Shown: in pieces, positions 33,568 to 44,630 of the stretch
How positions within the stretch are numbered: the first letter of the stretch is position 1
Layout: every line of letters starts with the position of its first letter
Origin: Fragilariopsis cylindrus CCMP1102
Taxonomy: Eukaryota > Bacillariophyta > Bacillariophyceae > Bacillariales > Bacillariaceae
Reading direction: 5' to 3'
NCBI GenBank assembly: GCA_900095095.1
Contig: FMBT01000393.1
Location: forward strand, 62,001-126,000
DNA length: 64,000 nucleotides
Position numbers and translations under genes: made by a program
Notes under the pieces: model-generated
The model's input: the letters and a program-made list of their open reading frames with translations, nothing else
Told to the model about the DNA's origin: nothing
Database searches by the model: none

Positions 33568-35946
33568 TAAATAAATAATATAAAATGACAATAAATAACT
33601 ATAAAAATTGATCACACCGTGATCCCCCATTTCTTGCTTACTTACATCAATTTTACCGACGAACAATCCACTCAAATTTCGTTTATTGAGTCAGAGACTA
33701 TTAGCTAGATAAGAAGCAATACCGGTAGAGACGGATTAGTTGATTTTCACTTCTCTTCTCAAAGGTTAAGAATAAAGTGAATGATTAGTTCGAGGTCTTG
33801 ATTCGCGTATCTTATTTCCTTTAATTCAAATTCTCTTATTTCTCTGTTCAAAACCCTGTCGTATATTATTTTATCAGACTGTATGCATGGTTGTCCTTTG
33901 AGCCACTGTTGTCGTCGTCGTTTTGTTGTTGTGGTTACCATTTTAGTTAACAAGAGAAGAATGAGCACATTGTAGTAAAAAGTAGAAGCCAATTTAGCAT
34001 TCAACAAGAACAAGGATGAGAAACATTAAAAGATATTAAATAGCTTCTATCAACAACGCATTTCCATTTTCTGCAGAAAATATGATCTGTATGATGATGG
34101 TTATAATAATGGTACAGTAATATCAATAACTATGATGATATGATTGAAAGACGTTTGTGTAATAAGTGTAATGATAGTAGGAATTTTTATAACAATACTT
34201 TGATTTTTAACCATCAAAATGAAGCAATTAACTTGTTTGTTATATGATCATCATTGCTGCAAAATCCAAGATATGGGACCTAATTCGATTTCTACTCGTT
34301 TTCTTTACTTTCCTTTCCTTTTCTTTTCCTTTCTTTCCTTTCCTTTCCTTTCCTTTCTTTTCTTTTCTTTTTTTTTCTTTTCTTTTCTTTTCTTTCATCT
34401 AATTTCAGTTATTTATTCTCTCATACGATGTAAATACCCTTTTTATTTTTTGGTATCCACTGGTAATAGAGGTGGCAACTTTGATCTAGAATCCACCATT
34501 TCCTTTTTTTAAATGGATACAGTAGTAGGCGTGTGGATCAGATCATATACCATAAACAGTCGACGTGTAGAAAAAGGGGAACATAGGAGAGGATAAAATG
34601 TAATACATTATTTATAAGTCAGCGGACCATACAACAACGTTATGTTTAAGATTTAAAATATTACTGCATACTCTTGTAAATTTTGAATCAATCTTACCTG
34701 TGGCGTCTTTTCTCGTGATTTGCAATAAGTCTGTGAAACACACACACAAAAAATACACAAACAAACAAACAGACAAACAAAGGGGTTAGAACGTAAGAAC
34801 CGTGCTATTTTGTTATTTCAGTTTTCAGTACATCGAAAATAATGTCATATCAAAGATAAGTGTAAGAGCCGACAAATGACTGGAGTGTGCAACGATATAC
34901 ACGGCGGATCCAACTCGATCAAAATCACGAACAAAACCCATGGGGGGATAGGATGGAAAGCAAATTATCTCGTCTCGATCCTCTCTCTCTCTCTCCCGGT
35001 CGTTTTTTTTGTTCTTGACTGGTTTGTCATCCAAAATTTAGATATGCAATAATATTCGCGACTTCGTGAATTATTTGTTCAACGTGAATTGTTTAAGGAA
35101 AGAATTAACAAATCGACCCCCATCTTTTGTTCGATTCATTTTTTTCTTTTTTTTTTCGCCATCGTTGTTGTCGTTGATATTTATTTTCTCCGTCACCAAC
35201 CAACGTTTACAATTTAATTATTCGTTGTGTTGTGTTCACAGTGTGTATACGTACATCTGCCGATCGAACGGTCTTGCATTTTTGAAGCTGAGCCTTCAAT
35301 TGATTGGGTACCGGTAATAAAGTAGTGTCTGCCATGATCTAATATATAATCTGATATAATCTATTCTAATGCTCTTGAGCTTGGCAATGGTTGCAATAAT
35401 GATATTATTATTACGGTGACTTTGTTTGTGTAGGTAGCTACTGCAGTAGTGAATGTGAGTTAGCTGTTAACAAAATTGAATTTTTAATTTGCGGTCGTAC
35501 TTTTTCTTCTTCATGGTCTAGTATAATAGCATACTAAGCATATGATTCATATATACAGTATAAGCTTCCCCTACTCTAAGTACCGTACTCGATATCTTCA
35601 CTTAAAATATAGAGGCATTCCTTATCGTGAAAACGAGGATTAGATCAACATTTATTCGCAAAAGTACTTATTGATTATGTCTGCGTAGTCCTACATGATT
35701 GTACGAGGTAAAATAATCGTGAAATTGAAAATCAATAGTTCCATACCCTTTTTGATCCCTTGAAGAGCTGAGAAAATCCAGTCTTCTTTGAAAGAAAAGA
35801 CACCGTCGTCTACTTTTCATAATTAAACAGTCAACATACCGGTACACGAACTAACACTAAACGAGCTCTACTGTACTTACGTAGCATTCAAGATCCAAGT
35901 ATTCGAAACTAATATCTTATTATTATAAAACTATTACTATCGTACC
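33568..35946. other. Long intergenic region with microsatellites
   Basis: 2.4 kb without a convincing gene. Contains a TTTCC/TTTTC repeat (34307-34398), a CA-rich stretch (34740-34750), a (CT)n run (34980-34995) and a T-rich block (35140-35157). ORFs here are low-complexity translations of the repeats. Confidence 0.6.
34307..34398. repeat. Pyrimidine microsatellite (TTTCC)n/(TTTTC)n
   Basis: About 90 bp of uninterrupted pyrimidine with five-base periodicity: first CTTTC/TTCCT units, then TTTTC units, with a T9 run inside. Confidence 0.9.
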
Positions 35947-36513
35947 ATGGCCGATTCAACAAACGACGAAGTTGTCATTGACAAACATTCTGGTTATGAA
36001 GCAACGTTAATAGGAGTAGCGATTACTGCTATAATTCTGGGTGTACTAGGATTATTCATTGTATACTATATACGAACATTCCAATCTAAAAAAGAAGAAG
36101 CAATCAACAAGAAATGTATTTATCCCTATTTACAAAATTTTGAAGTTGATGATATTGATATAAGAAGAGCACCGACAGGTGGTTGGCATGGAACATATAT
36201 GAATAAATTAGCATACGGTATTAATGAATTCGAAGCAAGAAGTGAAACTAGCGATGGTCGTGATAGTAATTCATCATCAAAAGATACACTCCTATCTACG
36301 ACATACGACGATAATAATGAAGTAAAAGAAGATGCTGTTGATATAGAAATTGGTAGACAAGATTTCGAAAAGGCGAGAAAGGATTCACGTTTCATGGGTG
36401 GTGTAGCAACAAAGGCTGCACCATATTATGGTCTATCAGTAGTAGATGATTCCAATGATGAAACGGTGTATGATGATGTACGTCCATGGCAGAAGACAGA
36501 AGATACTATTTAA
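35947..36513 (+). CDS. Small single-pass membrane protein
   Basis: 188 aa from ATG 35947. A 20-residue acidic N-terminus precedes one membrane span at about 21-43 (TLIGVAITAIILGVLGLFIVYYI), then a basic segment. The block YLQNFEVDDIDIRRAPTGGW, continuing HGTYMNKLAYG, looks conserved. It is followed by an acidic Ser-rich tail ending in DDVRPWQK. The topology is probably N-out/C-in. I do not recognise a characterised family; the composition and the D.DIRR.PTGGWHGTY motif suggest a conserved stramenopile protein. No introns or frame breaks. Confidence 0.65.
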   Translation: MADSTNDEVVIDKHSGYEATLIGVAITAIILGVLGLFIVYYIRTFQSKKEEAINKKCIYPYLQNFEVDDIDIRRAPTGGWHGTYMNKLAYGINEFEARSETSDGRDSNSSSKDTLLSTTYDDNNEVKEDAVDIEIGRQDFEKARKDSRFMGGVATKAAPYYGLSVVDDSNDETVYDDVRPWQKTEDTI

Positions 36514-37591
36514 ATTATTTACTCTAATTTTTGAAGTTTTACAGTTACTAATAGAATAGAAACAGTACAGAAAAGAACAAAAATTGTTAAAAATTAGTGT
36601 GAACATTATATATAATTTCATAAACTTTCATGATATTTATGTGAAAAATGATCTGCATGTGTGCAAAAGCCTCACCTTTTTATTTACAACATATTCTATT
36701 CGTAAGTAATTGCTATTCGGAAGACTCAAACTAGAAAAATACTACAATTGTATAACGACGATACCAATCAAAGACAACAACTACTACACCAAAATTAAAC
36801 CAGCACATGAACGTAGCAATTATCCACAATATATATATATATACTAAAACCATATCGCTTGCCTTTGAAGAAAATGAATGACGTGCATGGCAACATGAAT
36901 GAACAATTAATTATAATCTTGCAGTTATAGAAAAATAGTATATATGTATAGTTAAATTTACGTCTACGGTAGTAGCAAGTGTCCGGGTCGTTCGTTCCCC
37001 GTCATGGAATTCTTTCGTTTTATATATTGACATACCAATTGCATTATGTGATAGTATGGACTCATCGGGAAGCATGCCATATCAGCGGGTCTACTGAATC
37101 CCTTCTATTTTATACACCTATACAGAATCACATGGATTAGTTACCAAACCGACTTTTGGCGTACATACCGCAGTTAATGCTAATACGCCCTTGCTTATTA
37201 TAGCGTGATAATAACGAGGAGAACTGACGTTTTTTACTACTCTGCTACTTTTTAGTTTTTACCCCATCATCAACATTAAGCTGATTTTGAAGAGATTGTC
37301 TGGAATCAAATGATCCCTAGTAATGAAAGAAATGAGCCTATTCGGAGATCTTTTTTTTTCAATCCAAAGAAAATGCAACCATTTTCCATTGTCTTTGTGG
37401 CGGTAAGCATGGTGAATTAAGTGATACGAAGCTTTCGGATAACAGCTGGGATTAATATTTGGTGGCGATGAAAATTGTTACTACAAGATGCAAAAATATG
37501 TATATGTTATCCTAAAACCTCCATAGTGTTTTGTTGTTAATTAATGTTGAATGGGTACAGTAAGAATGATCTGTTGCAACACCTTTTCATT
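36514..37591. other. Convergent intergenic region
   Basis: About 1.1 kb; a (TA)n at about 36831-36842. No gene recognised. Confidence 0.5.
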
Positions 37592-38889
37592 TTAATTCGA
37601 ATAAGAACGTCCAAGGGAACGACAAAAGTCCAGAAGGATCTTTAGATTTGCCGGCTTGGTAATATCCTCTCCATCCCCAAGTGCACCACAAACTTCATAA
37701 CCATCAATATTTAACTTTCGATCGTTGACATGACTCACGAATACGTTCATTTCGATGCATTTAAAAGATCCGGTATATTTGGTTTGGGTTTTTACTCGAA
37801 CTGAATTCAACGAGAAATTGTAAAACATCGTTGGTTCAATTGTATTTTTGTTTTCGGACCATTTGACAGCCTTCGCTCGATGTATGATGCTTTACGTTCT
37901 CGATCGGACAACTTATAATCTCCATAAACGGCCCAGCGGGATGATAGTTCTTGATTTGACCATGGTGAAATGAAGGCATGTTTTGCTAAACAAACACCCA
38001 TTCCGGTGACTTTTTCAATGGCTACTTGCTTATCCGAATCAACATGGTAATGCGCCTTGTAACCTGCATTCAAATCAGCGTCCGTCATGTGGCACACCAC
38101 TCCCGTTTTTTCCAAAGTGGACTCAAAGCCTAATCTTGATAGCACGTCCAGTACCTTGCCATGGGCTTCTCCATTGAGATAATTAGAAAAGCCGGCTTTG
38201 AGATCCTTTCTAACATCAAGCAAATTAAGGTTCTCGACCGAAAGTGGACCAGAGGAAAATGGAAAATGAGAAGGCATAAACAATTGATTTCCGATATGGA
38301 AAGACATTTCGACTGCTTCAAATGTTCCCGTATCGAGATTTCCTAAGATTATACCAGCAAATTTTTCCAGGAACGCATCTTCTTCACTCCAAACTGCAAA
38401 ATTATTTCCCTCACTTTCAGTCGTCGGATCCACAATGCAAGCAGCAGCATCACCTCCAATTGTCTTAACCAAGGCATATACCTGGTTGCTGTCTCGTAAA
38501 ATCGGACCTAAAGGATGCTGATAAGCATTCTTCATCTCGATAAATTCGGCGGCATCATCTTTTGTTTGAAAGAATTGTTCATCCAGTAAATTTAATGTAG
38601 ATTCCGGGTGTGGATAAGCACCTCCATTGTTTTCACACTTTTGAATTTGTTTCATAATCATTTCTTTGACGTCACGTTTTTGTTTTACATTCCCGTTAAC
38701 CCGAAGACATGAGCTCTGACGACCATTGTCTTCCGTAGACCAAGTACTATTTTTGTTTTCAATAAGCTTCACCGTTGCTCCAGTACAGTTCTTCAAATGT
38801 TTCAAATTACGGCCTTTCGCACCAATAAAATGACGAGGAGGTAATCCATCCGGAATTGGAATATCCTCTGGATAAAATGAATTCGACAT
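37592..38889 (-). CDS. KH-domain RNA-binding protein
   Basis: ATG 38889 opens the frame. Residues about 10-80 form a type I KH domain: LPPRHFIGAKGRNLKHLKNCTGA contains the GxxG loop (GAKG), followed by a variable loop and CLRVNGN...RDVKEMIMKQI. A 250-residue region with no family I can name follows, starting NLLDEQFFQTKDDAAEFIEM and including LDTGTFEAVEMSFHIGNQLF and HYHVDSDKQVAIEKVTGMG. Near 37845-37849 the T-run (A-run in sense) is one base short. The repaired frame continues NTIEPTMFYNFSLNSVRVKT, ending at 37592, for about 432 aa. It should bind single-stranded RNA. The GxxG loop is intact. The C-terminal domain's role is unknown. Confidence 0.75.
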
Positions 38890-39979
38890 TAAACTAGCTA
38901 ACTTTTAAATCTATTCAATTTTTATTTGAGAATTGGTTCGTTTTTTGTCGGTCCTGTTTAGCCGATTCGATTTGTCCGTACGTTTCCTTTTTAATTATAT
39001 TATGGTTGGCCTATTGATATCGATCTTTTGGCAAGTGAACTGATGTTGTTGCCGATGATGTTTCTGTTGTTTATCCACAGGAAAATTGTCCTACAGAGAT
39101 CTTTGTTTAGTCTAATAAGTTTGTACTAAACAGATCGATATCAATGGAGGTTAGATTAGTTACATTCCCATTGTATACAAGTGAAAACCTGTCTCCATGA
39201 CCAGGAATTAAAAAAATCTAACAGTCCGACTTGTTAGACTAAAAGTGTAAAATTCACGCAAACAATTCGCGCGATGATAGGACTGACTGACTCACTGACA
39301 ACCAACGTTTTTACAGCACCATTAGCATTTATTGGCCTCATCTTTTCCCCAAGAAAACGTAACACAGCCAACGTAACACAACGGTATCGAATCAGCAATT
39401 CAAGGTATGTTGCATGCACATGCACGAACACACACAAATCTATCGTTGGCAACACATCATGTCAACACAGGTCCAATGGGTTAGCATTATGGACACATTT
39501 AGTTCCAGCTCATGCAACTGCTCGGCATACAATTAAGATATTGAGAGAGAGTGATCGATAGTTGAATAGTACAATTTGAATCATACTTAAAAGATACGCA
39601 CACAATACAATGATGTCGAATAAGAAAAGTAAGTTCCTCGGTAGTTGCTGTTCTATTTCATGTGTTTAGCAATATTATATAGAACGTTTGTTTGTGGACC
39701 GATGAAGATTAAAAATGCTCTAGAATTACTCCGCGACAATGCAGGATAAATCATACCAAAAACGAGGCCATTATCATGTGAACATTATTATTATTACCTA
39801 TATTGTATATTGTAGTAAAGGAGAGAAACCTGGCTGTGAAGAATTACTGCACTGGGCACAGATCCTTCGGGAAATGCTGCACAACGCATAGCGGCCTAGA
39901 AACCCGCGTATTCTGAGCCTTATTATATCTCAATTGTAACAGCGACGAAGACGATAACGTCGATCCCCTTTCAAGCTGC
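38890..39979. other. Divergent intergenic region, KH / nitroreductase genes
   Basis: 1.1 kb. A 95-aa ORF at 39274-39561 has no recognisable features. The missing start of the EF-hand-nitroreductase gene may lie in the last 100 bp or on an upstream exon. Confidence 0.4.
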
Positions 39980-41089
39980 GTGATCCAAGTATCAGACCGA
40001 CTTGATTCGTACTTCCTTTTCTTCACTGCATGTCCTGCTCTTGCTCACTCACTCATTCACCTCGCTCTTCTATTTCTTGCCCTGACTTTTTCCTATACTC
40101 TTATAGTGAACTTATTGTTACTGCCTTTGATTGTATTGCTTGCATCTAAAGCACCGGCTGTGTCCGGCTTTATTGTTCGCACGCCACAGCAAACTTCAGT
40201 CATAAATCATCACAAGCGCGAATATCGACATCGAACAAGGACCAACGTCAGTCAAAACAAGAACCATGCAAAACGCAAGCACTTCTTAGAAAGCACACCA
40301 AACAGTAGCATGGAAGTAGAAGAACGGGCGACGGAAATTTTTAATAAATTTGATGTCGATAAGTCGGGTGGGATCTGTGTTGATGAATTGGTTGAGGTAT
40401 TAAACAGCTTAGAGGTAGAAGCCACAACAGAAGAAACAAATGCTTTGTTTTCATATTTGGATGTAAACGGTGATGGATCTATTTCATTAGAAGAATTTTT
40501 ACCCTGGTACAGTGGTAGTCTTACAGATGTTGTCACTGAAAGAGACGATTTTCAAAATATGTTAATGTCTCGAAGGACCGTTAATAAGTTTGATTCATCA
40601 TCACCTGTTTCCGATGATGTTTTACGAAGGGCGATCAAGTGTGCAATTGAAGCACCGAACCGTAGTCGATCTGAACCATGGGGGTTCATCAAGGTCGGTC
40701 CTGCAACGGTTGAAAAATTACAAGAATTGAATGCACAAGGTACCATGGGCGGAGGGAAAACATGGAACGAAATTCCAGGTTGGTGTGTCGTTACAACCAA
40801 AGTAACACCAACTGATGAAGTTGTTGAAGCACGAGACCTTCGTTCGACATTTTGTGCCATGCAAAATTTCATGTTGAGTATGTGGAGTGAGGGTGTTGGA
40901 TCCAAATGGACAGAGGGACCAACACAAAAAACACAACAGTTTGCCGATATTTGTGGAATCGACACATCTACGGATAAAGTTGCTGGTGTCATTTGGTATG
41001 GATTCCCCGCTATTGATGGTGGATTGAATAATGAAATCAAAACACAACGAAAGAAGGATGTTGATGATGTGTTAACAGATTTGCCATGA
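39980..41089 (+). CDS. EF-hand + nitroreductase-like flavoprotein
   Basis: The open frame runs from about 39917 to 41089 but has no ATG before 40310 (MEVEERATEIFNKF); numbering here is from 39980. Residues 25-65 are strongly hydrophobic and end in SKAPAVSGF, a typical diatom signal-peptide/plastid junction, so the true Met is probably on an upstream exon or lost to an indel. Two canonical EF-hands follow: DVDKSGGICVDE (125-136) and DVNGDGSISLEE (161-172), with all Ca ligand positions except an unusual Gly at one. A nitroreductase-type domain begins at about 190: MLMSRRTVNKFDSSSPVSDD, APNRSRSEPWGFIKVG, and so on to PAIDGG. Nitroreductases are FMN enzymes reducing quinones or nitro-compounds with NAD(P)H. 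The fusion implies Ca-controlled redox activity. Confidence 0.75.
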   Translation: MIQVSDRLDSYFLFFTACPALAHSLIHLALLFLALTFSYTLIVNLLLLPLIVLLASKAPAVSGFIVRTPQQTSVINHHKREYRHRTRTNVSQNKNHAKRKHFLESTPNSSMEVEERATEIFNKFDVDKSGGICVDELVEVLNSLEVEATTEETNALFSYLDVNGDGSISLEEFLPWYSGSLTDVVTERDDFQNMLMSRRTVNKFDSSSPVSDDVLRRAIKCAIEAPNRSRSEPWGFIKVGPATVEKLQELNAQGTMGGGKTWNEIPGWCVVTTKVTPTDEVVEARDLRSTFCAMQNFMLSMWSEGVGSKWTEGPTQKTQQFADICGIDTSTDKVAGVIWYGFPAIDGGLNNEIKTQRKKDVDDVLTDLP

Positions 41090-41760
41090 GAAAAATTACA
41101 GTATTTGAATCTTAATAAAAGTAAAATGTATGTGAATATAAAATGAAAATAAAGCGAAGCACAGTTTTTCAAAAACGAAGGTTTTTTCTCTCCACTGTTC
41201 GTCTATCTATATCTTAGTCGTTTGCGTGTTTGCTAACCATAATATTGCCATTACGAAGGTACTATACGAGATTTTGTCATTAATCGGTATTAAATGATAG
41301 CGAGGATCTATCTATACAGTGAAATAGCGTAAATAGCATAACATACAATCATTGATCTTGAAAAAAAATTATTGCTGGACTTCTACAAAGCTACTGTAGA
41401 CAATTGTGATAACAGTAGTAATCATGATGAACTCTACTACCGTAATCGGTCAAAATTAAAGAATAGTACAGTTTGTTTAATGTCGTCATTTACTTTTCTC
41501 ATTTAAAACTTAAATATGATTTCCCTCACTTTCTACCCCCAAATTCTTTTTCACTCGCTTTTTCCACGATTGGATTTATCAAAATCCAAGAAGATGTTAT
41601 TTTTTTCCTCTTGTAATTTTGTACGGTCATCATTGAATGCACGAGAACCCCGACAACGACAATGAAAACATCAATAAAGCCACTACAATAAAGCCATTAC
41701 AGAGAAAGTAGTTCAAGTAGAATAATCAATTGAATATATCAGGAACTAAGAACCGAAACC
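41090..41760. other. Intergenic region
   Basis: 671 bp, AT-rich, including the promoter side of the Hip gene. Nothing else recognised. Confidence 0.5.
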
Positions 41761-42507
41761 ATGCCGATTCCAACCGACATTGAAGAGATATTAGCCTCTC
41801 AAGGATCTGAAGGCCGTAAGTGATAATTGGTCATCTTAAAGTAGGCGATAGATATCTTCGATTTCATTCATAATTTGCGTATTATTGAAAAACTTTATTT
41901 TAATATCGTACACGTGTTGCTTATTTTATTTTATCTTATTTTATTCTACTTTTACTTTACTTAACTTGTCACCGTGGTTCTATACAAAAATATATATATA
42001 AATAAATAAATATAAATAGAACGAGTCAAGGAATACATTGCGTCCTTGCATGCCGAGATTGAAAAACTCGGTGGTGGCGGTGGTGGCGACGACGACGAAA
42101 AGACGGACGTCGACGAACCAGCAGAGGATGTCGTAGAAGCTGATGATGGATTTACTGTACCACAATATGAATCTGGTGAAGATTATGAACACCAATCAGA
42201 ATTAAAAATGACAGCAGCGGATTCCAAAAATGCTGGTAATCTCGAGGAGGCATTAGAATCGTACAACGGTGCGGTACAAGCCGCACCACCATCCGCATTA
42301 TTATTATCCAATCGTGCCATCGTATTAGAAAAACTTGGTCATTACCAGGCAGCCGAACTGGATTGTAAACTTGCCCTGGAACAGAATCCAGATTCTGCAA
42401 AAGCATTAAAGACACGAGGAAAACTTCGATTCGAACACCTTAATGATTGGGAAGGTGCTCTTGGGTAAGAAATATATAATATATTATGTATATAAACTTA
42501 GGTCCTT

Positions 42508-42544
<37 letters not shown>

Positions 42545-43249
42545 TATGTTTTTCATTGTTTTTGTTTTATGCATCATACTAACTATATTTTTTTAATTGG
42601 AACAAAACCATAAAACTAACACTACTTCAGGGATTTGGGTAGTGCACAATCCATAGATTTTGATCCAGAAATTGCTGACATTTTGAAAGAATTGACAAAG
42701 AAACGAATTGAAAAGGAAAAGGAGGAAGCACAAGAACGTATCGAAAAGGAAAGTAAACTACGAAAGAAGGCGGAAGATATCAAAAAAGCGCGAGAAGAGG
42801 CTAGACTGGAAGCAGAAGAAGAGGCTAGAGCAAGTATGAGTGGAGGTGGTATGCCAGGTGGTATGGGAGGTGGTATGGGAGGTATGGGAGGAATGCCAGG
42901 TGGCATGGGTGGTGGTATGCCAGGTGGTATGGGAGGAATGCCTGGTATGGCAGAAGCTATGAAAGATCCAGAAATCCTGGAAGCTATGAAAAATCCAAAG
43001 GTGATGGCAGCATTCCAAGAACTCAGTTCAGGTCCTGGTGGTCCTATGGGTCTAATGAGCAATCCTGGAAAGCTTCAAGAGATGATGGGTGATCCAGATG
43101 TTGGACCGTTCATGAATCTTCTTATGAAGAAAATGATGGGTGGAGGTGGTATGGGAGGTATGGGAGGTGGAGGCGGTATGCCTGGTGGCGTCACCGACGA
43201 CGATGGTGATGACATGCCTGATTTAGATGATATGCCGGACCTAGAATAG
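41761..43249 (+). CDS. Hsp70-interacting protein Hip (ST13-like)
   Basis: Three exons: 41761-41815, 42020-42464 and 42631-43249. Introns are 204 bp (GTAAGT...AATAG) and 166 bp (GTAAGA...TTCAG, with an (AT)n run). After an acidic N-terminus come TPR motifs (ELKMTAADSKNAGNLEEALE, ALLLSNRAIVLEKLGHYQAA, KALKTRGKLRFEHLNDWEGA). A highly charged helix (KKRIEKEKEEAQERIEKE) and GGMPGGMGG-type repeats follow. The C-terminal STI1/DP domain contains MKDPEILEAMKNPKVMAAF and NPGKLQEMMGDPDVGPFMN. This is the exact architecture of Hip, which binds the Hsp70 ATPase domain via TPRs and stabilises the ADP state. It should act in the cytosol. The short first exon encodes only MPIPTDIEEILASQGSEG. Confidence 0.9.
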
Positions 43250-44221
43250 AACTTCATGATTGAGATTTTTCTATTTATCCAGAGATTTGTATTGTTTAAG
43301 TTATTCATCCGGAAAAATAATATCAAAATGTACCTAGATGATTGCTACGAGAAGAACACAGACATGAATGCATGTCGAAATAAGAGTCAGAGAAATATTA
43401 GTTCCGTTTTTCTTTTAATTCGTAGTCTTATTTGTTGTACAATGCAAATTATGTTACGTAACACACTATATTTCTGTGATGTGTTGCTACTTTATAGTAC
43501 AATCACCTCCTCCGTGGATTTTAAGGAAACATAATAATATGTTTTAGAATACCCAACAATGTATTGATCATAAATTAAATACCTTAGTCTTGGTACTTTG
43601 GGAAATAATTTCAAGTTACGAAACTTTCTTAGCCAGCATATCTAAAATGCACTAGTATGCATATATTGTACTCCTAGGCAGCTCTAAAACATCATCATCA
43701 AATGGAAAACCAAATCTTCAATCCCAAACAATCCTGGAACGACTGAGATTGCTTCAATACTATTCAGTTGAAAACCTAGCTACCTATCAGCAGTATCTAA
43801 TCAAAGTAACTCTTGTATCTTACTTTGATACTGTCTTATATTATTATGTGACATATTGATTCGATTCGCGGCTGCCTTCCTCAAATTTTTGCGACTTACT
43901 GAATCTTCTAATCGTGGATGATCGTTTTCGTTTTAGCGCGCACAACGGAAAAAATGAAAAATCGCGCGTTTACTGTCACCTCAATCGAACACAAGCCGCA
44001 AATTTAATGAAAGCGCTATGTAAGCGTGCAACTAAAAGGGCTTTAATGAGGAACTCTGAAGACCACGTGCTTGATAAGTAGATTCCTATAAGTAATCACA
44101 CTTCGCATGCTGCTTTTCTATCACAACGACAAAAAAATACACAAAACTTACTGGCTATCGGGTATTAGCCGAATTTTAATACTTCAACATATTATTATTA
44201 TGATCATTCTTCAAGTTTTAG

Positions 44222-44406
44222 GTACGACCGATCAATACTTACTACAGTTCACGTTCTTTAACTTTTAACATTAATCGAAGTCACGTTAAGATTCATATAA
44301 TATCTAAGAATATCTACTGTATATGTACGACCGACATCAATACTCACACTTATTACAGTTCACGTTCTTTAACTCTTAACATTAATCGAAGTCTTAAGAT
44401 ATCTAA
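44222..44406. repeat. Imperfect two-copy tandem repeat
   Basis: Copies at 44222-44307 and 44326-44406 share TACGACCGA, ACAGTTCACGTTCTTTAAC, TTAACATTAATCGAAGTC and ATATCTAA in order. They lie about 225-400 bp upstream of the MFSD5-like ATG, so could be a duplicated control region. Confidence 0.75.
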
Positions 44407-44562
44407 AATAATTCGTCTCATTGACACGATAAAGAGAGCATATTACATCACGTTTACTATTTGCAGTGTAACAGTGCAAAGGAAAGGAAAAAGAGAAGAG
44501 AAGATATCCATGCGAGAAAATACTTCAGGACACACACAGTGGTATGCATACCATACATCTCG

Positions 44563-44619
44563 CAATCGCAATCACAATCACAATCACAATCACAATCACA
44601 ATCACAATCACAATCACAT
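44563..44619. repeat. (CAATCA)n microsatellite
   Basis: About nine hexamers just upstream of the MFSD5-like gene start, probably in its 5' leader. In one frame it would encode (His-Asn)n. Confidence 0.9.
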
Positions 44620-44630
44620 AGTTTTGGAAG

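Larger units (their letters stand above)
43250..44630. other. Intergenic region with tandem duplication and hexamer repeat
   Basis: 1.4 kb. An 85-bp tandem duplication at 44222-44406 and a (CAATCA)n repeat at 44563-44619 are listed separately. No gene recognised in the rest. Confidence 0.5.

Noticed and set aside
34219-34512. 97-aa ORF with FFSFLFFSFFF repeats
   Set aside because: It is only the translation of a TTTTC microsatellite.
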